Assembly (NCBI GenBank): GCA_903918325.1 | Contig: CAIXDY010000048.1 | Location: 1 to 9,608 of the forward strand | Source: an uncultured Actinomycetes bacterium | Lineage (GTDB): Bacteria > Actinomycetota > Actinomycetes > Nanopelagicales > Nanopelagicaceae | DNA length: 9,608 nucleotides | Direction of reading: 5' to 3' | Part shown: piece by piece, positions 1-5,847 of the stretch | How the letters are laid out: the number at the start of each line of letters is the position of its first letter | Numbering within the stretch: position 1 is the stretch's first letter | Made by a program: the position numbers and the translations under genes | Notes under the pieces: generated by a model | The model's input: the letters and a program-made list of their open reading frames with translations, nothing else | Told to the model about the DNA's origin: nothing | The model's database searches: none

Positions 1-664
1 CCACACGTACTTTTACTTTCTCTAAAATTTCGCGATCCGACCAACCAGTTTTTTGAATTGCCAGAGCTAATTCATACTCGTTGAGAAATAGATATGAAGC
101 GCCAGCGATAAGCAGTTTAATTTCCTCGCCACTCATGCGCGCCATCTGCTGGGATGGATCGGCAGCAAAGGCAATGCCTTCATTTCGGCAAACTTCTGAA
201 TGGCGCAACATTGCGGCCGGATCATCGGGTGAAATTACGACCATATCGAAACGACCAGTTTTATCCATGATTGGTCCAAGTTCGATATTGCGTGCTTCGC
301 TCATTGCTCCAGGAAAAAACGATGCAATTTGATTCAAGTCATCATCAGTAGTAACCATGAAGTGCGCGGTGTATAACGTTGATGAAATCAACACATGAGA
401 AGTGTCCACACCGTGCCGAGAAAGCCAGGCTTCATAATCCGCCCAATCTTTTCCGACTGCGGCAATGAGAACTGGATTTAACCCAAGAACTCCCATGCCG
501 TATGTGATGTTAGCTGCGCATCCTCCACGGCGAACATCAAGTGAATCCACGAGAAAAGATAATGAGATTTTTTCAAGCGAGCTGGCAACAAATGAATCGG
601 TAAACTTTCCAGAGAAAGTCATTAAATGATCAAGACCGACTGAGCCTGCTACACCAATTTTCAT
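1..664 (-). CDS. adoK: Adenosine kinase, PfkB family (3' end cut by window edge)
   Basis: This would phosphorylate adenosine to AMP in cytosolic purine salvage. The first 221 residues are present, read leftward from the ATG at 664-662. They begin MKIGVAGSVGLDHLM and carry the PfkB sugar-kinase substrate-binding region RRGGCAAN (45-52). The stretches SLSFLVD (34-40), PGAMSEARNIEL and ADPSQQMARMSGEEI closely match what I recall of M. tuberculosis AdoK (Rv2202c, about 324 residues). That enzyme is the unusual bacterial adenosine kinase of the ribokinase fold. The catalytic C-terminal region (GAGD-like anion hole and Asp base) lies outside the window, so activity cannot be judged. The start is supported by a TAGTAT hexamer six bases upstream and by family alignment. 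erpA lies 31 bp upstream on the same strand, but adoK appears to have its own promoter. A generic ribokinase-like sugar kinase is the alternative. Confidence 0.9.
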   Translation of the reverse strand, partial: MKIGVAGSVGLDHLMTFSGKFTDSFVASSLEKISLSFLVDSLDVRRGGCAANITYGMGVLGLNPVLIAAVGKDWADYEAWLSRHGVDTSHVLISSTLYTAHFMVTTDDDLNQIASFFPGAMSEARNIELGPIMDKTGRFDMVVISPDDPAAMLRHSEVCRNEGIAFAADPSQQMARMSGEEIKLLIAGASYLFLNEYELALAIQKTGWSDREILEKVKVRV

Positions 665-670
665 GTAGCG

Positions 671-676
671 ATACTA
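671..676 (-). promoter_or_regulatory. -10 hexamer of adoK (TAGTAT), leaderless start
   Basis: TAGTAT on the minus strand ends six bases before the adoK ATG, and no Shine-Dalgarno sequence lies between. This spacing puts the transcription start at or within a base or two of the start codon, as in leaderless actinobacterial mRNAs. No clear -35 is seen. Confidence 0.55.
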
Positions 677-695
677 GGGTGTTTGAGTTGGCTTT

Positions 696-1040
696 TTAGT
701 TAAATGAATCGCCACATGCACAAGAACCTTGAGCATTTGGGTTATCAATTGTGAAGCCTTGCTTTTCAATAGTGTCTACAAAATCAACAGTGGCGCCCAT
801 TAAGTATGGATCGCTCATCTTGTCTACAACAACTTTAACGCTGCCATATTCACGAACTACATCGCCCTCTTGGTTGCGATCATCGAAATAAAGCTGGTAA
901 CGAAGGCCAGAACAGCCGCCAGGTTGTACAGCTACACGAAGATTAAGATCGTCACGGCCTTCTTGAGCCAATAGCGCAGCTACTTTTGCGGCAGCGACAT
1001 CGGTAAGTGCAAGACCTGTGGTTGTTACTTCTGTAGTCAT
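696..1040 (-). CDS. erpA: A-type iron-sulfur cluster carrier / insertion protein (ErpA/HesB family)
   Basis: This is a small cytosolic carrier that receives Fe-S clusters from the SUF machinery and passes them to apo-enzymes. The 114-residue protein is the usual family length. It has the three cysteines that bind the cluster: C43 in GGCSGLRY, and C107 and C109 in GSCACGDSF near the C-terminus. The middle matches the HesB/IscA beta-fold, with YQLYFDD and VVVDKMSDPYLMGATVDFVD. The start at 1040 is supported by a strong GGGAGAG ribosome binding site five bases upstream, one of the few clear ones in this window. It diverges from the DUF3043 gene (109-bp gap) and precedes adoK on the same strand. 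A similar arrangement occurs in M. tuberculosis (Rv2204c near Rv2202c and Rv2206), from memory. ErpA, IscA and SufA cannot be cleanly separated by sequence alone, so the symbol is a convention. Confidence 0.93.
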   Translation of the reverse strand: MTTEVTTTGLALTDVAAAKVAALLAQEGRDDLNLRVAVQPGGCSGLRYQLYFDDRNQEGDVVREYGSVKVVVDKMSDPYLMGATVDFVDTIEKQGFTIDNPNAQGSCACGDSFN

Positions 1041-1045
1041 TTTTT

Positions 1046-1052
1046 CTCTCCC
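1046..1052 (-). promoter_or_regulatory. Ribosome binding site of erpA (GGGAGAG)
   Basis: GGGAGAG on the minus strand lies five bases (all A) before the erpA ATG. It fixes the start and shows that this gene, unlike several neighbours, is translated from a leadered mRNA. Confidence 0.7.
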
Positions 1053-1063
1053 TGTTTTGGCAC

Positions 1064-1069
1064 ATCCTA
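1064..1069 (-). promoter_or_regulatory. Candidate -10 hexamer of erpA (TAGGAT)
   Basis: TAGGAT on the minus strand would start transcription near position 1057. That gives a leader of roughly 17 bases, just long enough to hold the GGGAGAG ribosome binding site. No convincing -35 is visible. Confidence 0.4.
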
Positions 1070-1136
1070 CCGTGCCCCATTCGCAGTTCGCGAGTTAGCG
1101 CGCAATCCAACACGTAGCCCCTGCCATAAATGGCTC

Positions 1137-1142
1137 TATAGT
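1137..1142 (+). promoter_or_regulatory. -10 hexamer of the DUF3043 gene (TATAGT), leaderless start
   Basis: TATAGT ends seven bases before the ATG at 1150, and no Shine-Dalgarno sequence follows it. The expected transcription start coincides with the start codon, so the mRNA is probably leaderless. The -35 region is weak. Confidence 0.6.
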
Positions 1143-1149
1143 TACGGCC

Positions 1150-1680
1150 ATGACTAATGAAACAACTGGAAAAGGTCGCCCTACCCCAAAGCGCAAGGAT
1201 GCTCAGGCAAGGGTTAAGAACGCTTCACTTGCACCAGCAGTAACTAAGGATCAAAAACGTGCTGCCAAGTTGCAAGCTCGCACTGACCGCATGGGTTCAC
1301 GTGCTGCATATCTGCGCGGTGAAGAAAGCGCCCTACCGGCTAGAGATCGCGGACAAGAACGCCGCTTCGTTCGTAACTATGTAGATTCCCGTCGCTCAAT
1401 CGGTGAATATTTCCTGCCCATTATTTTTGTGGTCTTGCTTCTGACTTTGATTCGTATCCCTGCAGTGCAATTTGCCGCTATCGCATTGATGTATGTAGTA
1501 CTACTTATCGCAGTAGTTGATGGCTTTTTCTTGGCCAGAAAAATTAAGCGATTGGTTGCCGCCAAGTTTCCGGGCGCAACTACAAAGGGTCTTGGGATGT
1601 ATGCATGGTTGCGCTCAACACAGATGCGTCGACTACGTGCTCCACACCCACAAAGCAAAGTGGGCGATGTAATTAACTAA
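1150..1680 (+). CDS. DUF3043 family membrane protein (actinobacterial, unknown function)
   Basis: The 176-residue protein has the layout of the actinobacterial DUF3043 family (Rv2206-like). It starts with a highly basic N-terminal tail, GKGRPTPKRKDAQAR (7-21). The family hallmark PARDRGQERRFVRNYVDSRR follows at about 63-82. Next come two hydrophobic segments at about 87-101 and 105-128 (the second holding VVDGFFLARK), and then a basic cytoplasmic tail. This suggests a two-pass inner membrane protein with both ends in the cytoplasm, the charged N-terminus perhaps touching nucleic acid or acidic lipids (inference). The family has no established function that I know of. The start is supported by the TATAGT hexamer seven bases upstream. 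It diverges from erpA, and its stop overlaps the stop of the aldo/keto reductase gene by 4 bp on the opposite strand. Its place beside erpA and adoK recurs in other actinobacteria. Confidence 0.88.
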   Translation: MTNETTGKGRPTPKRKDAQARVKNASLAPAVTKDQKRAAKLQARTDRMGSRAAYLRGEESALPARDRGQERRFVRNYVDSRRSIGEYFLPIIFVVLLLTLIRIPAVQFAAIALMYVVLLIAVVDGFFLARKIKRLVAAKFPGATTKGLGMYAWLRSTQMRRLRAPHPQSKVGDVIN

Positions 1681-2678
1681 GCGCGTGGATTTGGGCTGAT
1701 GTTTTGGGCTGGATCACGTTCAGGCAAGTTTCCTAGAGCTGCATCAATTGCCTTCATTGTGTCGGCATCTAATTTCACTCCTGCAGCTTTAACGTTTTCC
1801 TTAACCTGAGAAGGTTTAGTTGCGCCAACAATTGCACTAGATACATTTGGATTTTGTAAGACCCAAGCAACGGCTAACTGCGACATTGTTAATCCTGCTT
1901 CTTCTGCAACGGGCTTTAATTTCTGTACTGCAGTCAAAACTTCTTCGCGCATCCATCTAGAGATCATTCCTGCGCCACCTTTTTTATCGGTAGCTCGTGA
2001 ACCGGCTGGTGCCTTTTTGCCAGGTAGATATTTTCCAGACAAAACGCCTTGCGCCATTGGGGACCAAACTATTTGTCCAATGCCTTCTTTTGTCGAAAGT
2101 GGAACAACTTCGGCTTCGATAACGCGCCATAGGGCCGAGTATTGAGGTTGGCTAGAAACAAAGCGGTTGTATCCGCGTGCATCTTGAATTTTTAATGCAT
2201 CGGCAATCTGAGGGGCAGTCCATTCAGAAAAACCTATGTAATGAACTTTGCCAGCACGTATCAGATCATCAAAAGCGCTCAATGACTCTTCGAGCGGAGT
2301 TTCGAAATCGAAACGGTGCATCTGATACAAATCAATGTGATCAGTTTGCAAACGCTTAAGCGATGCATTGCAGGATTCGATGATGTGTTTGCGAGAAAGA
2401 CCGCGATCATTTTTCCCAGTTCCGGTTGGCCAATAGACCTTTGTGAAAAGTTCATATGACTCACGTCGAACGCCCTTGAGGGCTTTTCCTAGAACTTTTT
2501 CGGCACGAGTGCCGGCATAAACATCGGCCGTATCAAAAGTGGTGATGCCGCAATCAATGGCGGTATGAACACACTTGATTGCTGCGTCGGCTTCTACTTG
2601 CGAGCCGTGCGTAATCCAGTTTCCATAAGAAAGCTCTGATACATACATTCCAGTACTGCCAAGGCGACGATATTCCAT
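1677..2678 (-). CDS. Aldo/keto reductase, NADP-dependent (Kv-beta / YghZ-like)
   Basis: This predicted cytosolic oxidoreductase reduces aldehydes or ketones with NADPH; the natural substrate cannot be told. The 333 residues cover a full (beta/alpha)8 barrel of normal length. The opening MEYRRLGSTGMYVSELSYG is typical of the family. The catalytic tetrad is intact: D49 and Y54 in FDTADVYAG, K80 in LFTKVYW, and H121 in YQMHRFD. Late motifs for nucleotide binding are also present, with VWSPMAQGVLSGKY in the middle and VSSAIVGATKPSQVKENVKA near the end. The overall look is that of the potassium-channel beta-subunit-like AKR group, which includes the bacterial L-glyceraldehyde 3-phosphate reductases. 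The start is supported by TAGAGT seven bases upstream and by the family N-terminus. It is transcribed away from the B12 operon and converges with the DUF3043 gene, so a role in B12 uptake is not implied. Confidence 0.92.
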   Translation of the reverse strand: MEYRRLGSTGMYVSELSYGNWITHGSQVEADAAIKCVHTAIDCGITTFDTADVYAGTRAEKVLGKALKGVRRESYELFTKVYWPTGTGKNDRGLSRKHIIESCNASLKRLQTDHIDLYQMHRFDFETPLEESLSAFDDLIRAGKVHYIGFSEWTAPQIADALKIQDARGYNRFVSSQPQYSALWRVIEAEVVPLSTKEGIGQIVWSPMAQGVLSGKYLPGKKAPAGSRATDKKGGAGMISRWMREEVLTAVQKLKPVAEEAGLTMSQLAVAWVLQNPNVSSAIVGATKPSQVKENVKAAGVKLDADTMKAIDAALGNLPERDPAQNISPNPRA

Positions 2679-2685
2679 GGCTCAA

Positions 2686-2691
2686 ACTCTA
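2686..2691 (-). promoter_or_regulatory. -10 hexamer of the aldo/keto reductase gene (TAGAGT), leaderless start
   Basis: TAGAGT on the minus strand ends seven bases before the ATG at 2678, with no ribosome binding site between. It matches the spacing seen at the other leaderless starts in this window. Confidence 0.5.
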
Positions 2692-2723
2692 GGTCTAAGC
2701 GCGCCCTGTTGCCAACCCCAAAT

Positions 2724-2878
2724 AGATGTGGTTTGGTTCGCACACAACTTAATAAGCCCTTCATTGGGGGAAGTTCGGTGAAATTCCGACACTGACCCGC
2801 AACCGTAAAGTCGGATTACCTAATGAATGGTTTTAGACAAACACCCGCCGAGGTTTGCGGGGTGTGGTCCACATGTCT
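2724..2878 (+). ncRNA. Adenosylcobalamin (B12) riboswitch, aptamer domain
   Basis: This 5' leader RNA element binds a cobalamin form and turns down the downstream operon. The conserved core is nearly canonical. TTAATAAG lies at about 2749-2756, and GGTGAAATTCC at 2777-2787 sits in a small hairpin (TCGG 2775-2778 with CCGA 2786-2789). The B12-box strand ACTGACCCGCAACCGTAA follows at 2791-2808, then GTCGGATTACC at 2810-2820, and the 3' core AGAC..ACACCCGCCG ends near 2850. An internal stem joins TTCATT (2760-2765) to AATGAA (2822-2827). A closing P1-like stem joins ATGTGG (2726-2731) to CCACAT (2869-2874). The element ends 75 bases before the first ATG of an ECF transporter operon, exactly where such a switch is expected. 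The outer boundaries come from these pairings by eye and may shift by several bases. No promoter could be assigned upstream with confidence. Confidence 0.93.
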
Positions 2879-2879
2879 T

Positions 2880-2950
2880 TGAGATTAACTTTCTCATCTT
2901 CGCGCGGTGCTACTCCCTGTGAGACTCTTTTATTTCGAGAGGCCCCACAG
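2880..2950 (+). promoter_or_regulatory. Riboswitch expression platform that can hide the ribosome binding site
   Basis: Between the aptamer and the first ATG, CTGTG (2917-2921) can pair with CACAG (2946-2950), and CTCT (2925-2928) with AGAG (2938-2941). Together they enclose the GAGAGG ribosome binding site at 2937-2942. TCTCA at 2892-2896 can pair either with TGAGA at 2880-2884 or with TGAGA at 2920-2924, and the second choice conflicts with the CTGTG/CACAG stem. There is no U-tract, so control is more likely at translation than by termination. The pairings were found by eye and their energies were not calculated. Confidence 0.5.
2937..2942 (+). promoter_or_regulatory. Ribosome binding site of the first B12-operon gene (GAGAGG)
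   Basis: GAGAGG lies ten bases before the ATG at 2953. It is the only purine-rich candidate there, and it falls inside the possible sequestering hairpin, so it is the likely point of riboswitch control. Confidence 0.5.
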
Positions 2951-2952
2951 CA

Positions 2953-3489
2953 ATGAAATTCAAATCAATTCTGATAACCCTTTTTATCCTTGTAACCTCG
3001 TTATTTTTCGCTCCCCAATCCCATGCCAGTGCCGCCAAAGGTTGGCGCTATTGGGGCTATTTCCAAGCAGCTCCTGGAGCAAGTAAATGGACTGCAGCTA
3101 TGACCGGACCTACTGTCGATATCGCCGATGGCGCCGTTGAAGGCTGGTCTTTTGTTTTCAGTAGCGATGACGTTCCATCACAAGTACCTAAAGCTAAGCC
3201 AAATTTTGCTGCAATTTGTGGCACAACTAAAGCTGACTCTGATACAAAGCGCATTGCCCTTGTGATTGATTTTGGTTCCCAAGTGTGGGCGCCTAAAGGC
3301 GAAAAGATTCAAAAAACCATTACTACGTGCGTGCGAACTGCCAAAACTTCGCAAGGTATTGACGTTCTTAACCAAGCGGTAAAAATTCGCGCAGCTTCCT
3401 CCGGATTAATCTGCGGTCTAGCCGGCTATCCAGCTAAGGAATGTGGTGTTGAAATCGCAACTCCTAAAGCCTTGATACCAAAAAAATAA
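2953..3489 (+). CDS. Secreted SCO2322-type protein of the cobalamin-uptake operon (unknown function)
   Basis: The 178-residue protein begins with a Sec signal peptide: MKFKSI, a hydrophobic core at about 6-20, and an AxA-type cleavage region around SHASAA (23-28). The mature part opens with the aromatic run GWRYWGYF (30-37), then W46 and GPT (52-54), then DGAVEGWSFVFS (59-70), FAAICG (85-90), KRIALVIDFG (99-108) and CGLAGYPAKECG (154-165). Four cysteines (C89, C126, C154, C164) could form two disulfides outside the cell. I recognise the pattern as that of the actinobacterial SCO2322 family, which sits beside riboswitch-controlled ECF transporters. No biochemical role is known to me. Being first gene under the B12 switch, it may help capture or deliver corrinoid to the S component (inference). 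No lipobox and no C-terminal membrane helix are seen. cbiQ-like T follows after 7 bp. Confidence 0.78.
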   Translation: MKFKSILITLFILVTSLFFAPQSHASAAKGWRYWGYFQAAPGASKWTAAMTGPTVDIADGAVEGWSFVFSSDDVPSQVPKAKPNFAAICGTTKADSDTKRIALVIDFGSQVWAPKGEKIQKTITTCVRTAKTSQGIDVLNQAVKIRAASSGLICGLAGYPAKECGVEIATPKALIPKK

Positions 3490-3496
3490 TATCTCG

Positions 3497-4243
3497 ATGA
3501 AACGATTGTCATTGCACCCATTAACGTGGTGGATCTTTTCCGCCGCTATCGCTATTGCAGTCTCACGGGTTAATTCCACGTGGTTTGCGTTAGTGGCAGT
3601 GGGCGCAATGGCAATCATCGTTTTTTCGCAAAAAGATTCTGCGCCGTGGTCGAAATCATTTGGGTGGAGTTTGAAGTTGGCGATGTGGGTTATTGCGATA
3701 CGAGCGGTCGTGGGAGTTGTGATCGGAGTTCCAATCCCTGGCACCGTTATTTTCCATATTCCAATTCTTAAACTTCCACACTGGATGCCAGGCATACGTA
3801 TCGGTGGCGATGTGACTCGGGAACGGCTTTTTTCCTCAATCTCCGAAGGCATCATCATCTGCGCGATTTTCGTAATCTTTGCGGCAGCGGCTTCGTTAAC
3901 TAGCCCTCACCGACTTCTGCGCGTTCTGCCAGTTTATATGTATGAGTTCGGCGTAACTGTTGTCATTGCAACGTCAGTGTTGCCACAATTAGTCTCTGCA
4001 GTTTCGCGCATTCGTATGGCTGCGCGTTTACGTGGCCAACAGACTTCTGGTGTCAGAGCCTTTAAGCGTATAGCTATCCCTTTACTTGAAGAGTCTTTAG
4101 CTCGCTGCCTTGACTTAGCTGCCGCAATGGATTCACGTGGATATGGTGTGAGCAAAAAACGATCACGGTATCGACCCATTCAGTGGAAATTTATTGACTC
4201 GGCAGTAATCGCAATGGGATTACTAGTTTTGGGGTTGGCATGA
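3497..4243 (+). CDS. ecfT: ECF transporter T component, CbiQ family
   Basis: This is the membrane coupling protein of an energy-coupling factor transporter. It links the two ATPase domains to the substrate-binding S protein. It has 248 residues with hydrophobic segments at roughly 10-23, 28-43, 60-80, 118-133 and 148-166, and a last one at the C-terminus. The cytoplasmic coupling region carries both arginine motifs that touch the ATPases: AARLRG (175-180) and AAAMDSRGYG (208-217). The start MKRLSLHPLTWW is typical of CbiQ proteins, which supports the ATG at 3497 even though no Shine-Dalgarno sequence is visible in the 7-bp gap; translation may be coupled to the upstream gene. Its stop overlaps the start of the ATPase gene (ATGA). 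The last hydrophobic stretch runs right up to the stop codon, so the C-terminal helix is short. CbiQ membership does not mean cobalt transport here, because no CbiM or CbiN is present. Confidence 0.9.
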   Translation: MKRLSLHPLTWWIFSAAIAIAVSRVNSTWFALVAVGAMAIIVFSQKDSAPWSKSFGWSLKLAMWVIAIRAVVGVVIGVPIPGTVIFHIPILKLPHWMPGIRIGGDVTRERLFSSISEGIIICAIFVIFAAAASLTSPHRLLRVLPVYMYEFGVTVVIATSVLPQLVSAVSRIRMAARLRGQQTSGVRAFKRIAIPLLEESLARCLDLAAAMDSRGYGVSKKRSRYRPIQWKFIDSAVIAMGLLVLGLA

Positions 4244-5847
4244 TTAAGTTTTCCAATGTCTCACTTGTTTACCCGAACTCCACTACAACGGTAATAGAAG
4301 ATCTCACTCTGGAAATTGCTGAAGGTGAATTAGTTTTAGTAATCGGGCCGACGGGTTCAGGAAAATCATCTCTCTTGCGACTTATTAATGGTTTAGTCCC
4401 CCATCACACTGGCGGAATTTTGGCCGGTGACATAAGCGTTGATGGAGTTTCTACATCTTCAGTTAAACCTGGTGCTCTCGCGCATGTCATCGGAATCGTG
4501 GGTCAAAATCCCGCCAATGGATTTGTCGCCGATACCGTTGAAGAAGAGTTAGTTTTTGGCATGGAAGCCCTTAATTTATCCAACGATGTAATGCGCAAAC
4601 GCGTTGAGGAAACTTTAGATCTGCTGTCCCTTGTACCTTTGCGAAATCGCGCATTAACTTCATTAAGTGGCGGTGAGCAACAACGCGTTGCCATTGCAAG
4701 CGCCTTAGTCGCTCATCCAAAAGTTTTAGTACTGGATGAACCAACAAGTGCCCTTGATCCGATTGCCGCCGAGGAAGTCCTATCAATTCTGCATCGCTTA
4801 GTGCATGACTTAAGCCTGACGGTTGTAATTGCCGAGCATAAACTTGAGCGGGTTATCCAATTTGCCGACCGTATTGTCCAAATCAATGGTTCAGGAAACG
4901 CAAGCGTGGGAACGCCAGAAGAGATTTTGATGTACTCAACAATCGTTCCTCCCATAGTTGAATTAGCACGGGCAATAGGTCTTGAAGAAATCGGCGTTTC
5001 AGTGCGGGAGATGCGCCGCATGACTCAGAACTTGAGAGATTCATTTGACATTGAAGTGAAAGAAACCACGCGTCATAGCAACGATGTAATTGTTGACATT
5101 GCGGATCTCACCATCGCTTATCAAGGCAAGAAAGCTTTGAACACACTGACTGTAAAAATCTATGACAATGAAATCGTGGCAATAATGGGACGAAATGGCG
5201 CTGGCAAAAGTTCGCTATTGCGCGCCATAGCTGGAGTGAGCGAAAATTCTTCGGGTTACGTGAAAATTCATGGCGTTGATTCGCAAACATTGCAGCGAAA
5301 AATTCGGCGACAAACTGTTGGTTACATTCCTCAAGAACCCAGCGATTTGCTCTATGGACAATCAGTACAGAAAGAGTGCGATCAAGCCGATTCAGATAAT
5401 GACATCCAACCCGGTACCACTTTCGAAATTCTGCAGAAACTCATTCCTGGTATCTCAGAACACGTGCATCCCCGCGATCTGTCAGAAGGACAACGACTTG
5501 GTCTGGCGTTGAGTGTGGTGCTCTCGTCAAACCCACAACTGCTCGTACTCGACGAACCGACAAGAGGCTTGGATTATCAAGCTAAACGTGTTTTAACTAA
5601 AATTCTTATAGATTTTGCGCGTGTATTTAATCGAAGTGTAGTAATCGCGACACATGACGTTGAACTGGTCGCCGAGCTAGCTTCTCGAACTATTTTTATT
5701 GCCGATGGCGACATCGTTGCTGATGGCCCGACTGTCGATGTTTTACTTTCATCTCCAGCATTTGCCCCGCAAGTATCTAAAATTATGGCCCCACAACCAT
5801 GGCTTACGGTTGCTGATGTCGTTGCTGCGATTGAAAGCCAAAAATGA
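4240..5847 (+). CDS. ECF transporter ATPase, two ABC domains fused (A and A')
   Basis: It powers vitamin uptake by ATP hydrolysis on the cytoplasmic side of the ECF complex. The 535 residues hold two complete nucleotide-binding domains. Domain 1 has Walker A GPTGSGKSS (36-44), Q89, signature LSGGE (142-146), Walker B VLVLDEP (162-168), D173 and switch H200. A linker runs from about 215 to 280. Domain 2 has Walker A GRNGAGKSS (317-325), Q365, signature LSEGQ (414-418), Walker B LLVLDEP (434-440), D445 and H472. All catalytic residues are present in both halves, so both could hydrolyse ATP. The Glu in place of Gly in the second signature is unusual for ABC proteins in general, but may be normal for this subfamily. 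The fused A-A' form is common in actinobacterial dedicated ECF systems. ATGA overlaps join it to the T gene upstream and the S gene downstream, implying coupled translation and fixed stoichiometry. Confidence 0.95.
   Translation: MIKFSNVSLVYPNSTTTVIEDLTLEIAEGELVLVIGPTGSGKSSLLRLINGLVPHHTGGILAGDISVDGVSTSSVKPGALAHVIGIVGQNPANGFVADTVEEELVFGMEALNLSNDVMRKRVEETLDLLSLVPLRNRALTSLSGGEQQRVAIASALVAHPKVLVLDEPTSALDPIAAEEVLSILHRLVHDLSLTVVIAEHKLERVIQFADRIVQINGSGNASVGTPEEILMYSTIVPPIVELARAIGLEEIGVSVREMRRMTQNLRDSFDIEVKETTRHSNDVIVDIADLTIAYQGKKALNTLTVKIYDNEIVAIMGRNGAGKSSLLRAIAGVSENSSGYVKIHGVDSQTLQRKIRRQTVGYIPQEPSDLLYGQSVQKECDQADSDNDIQPGTTFEILQKLIPGISEHVHPRDLSEGQRLGLALSVVLSSNPQLLVLDEPTRGLDYQAKRVLTKILIDFARVFNRSVVIATHDVELVAELASRTIFIADGDIVADGPTVDVLLSSPAFAPQVSKIMAPQPWLTVADVVAAIESQK

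Noticed and set aside
81..332. Open frame of 83 codons on the plus strand
   Set aside because: It lies wholly inside the adenosine kinase gene on the opposite strand, has no recognisable domain, and is a shadow frame.
1041..1149. Small RNA or extra gene between erpA and the DUF3043 gene
   Set aside because: Beyond the two promoters and the erpA ribosome binding site, no open frame or stable hairpin was evident.
3418..3858. 146-codon open frame on the minus strand
   Set aside because: It is antisense to the secreted protein and T-component genes, both of which are supported by motifs. Its translation is low-complexity and resembles no family.
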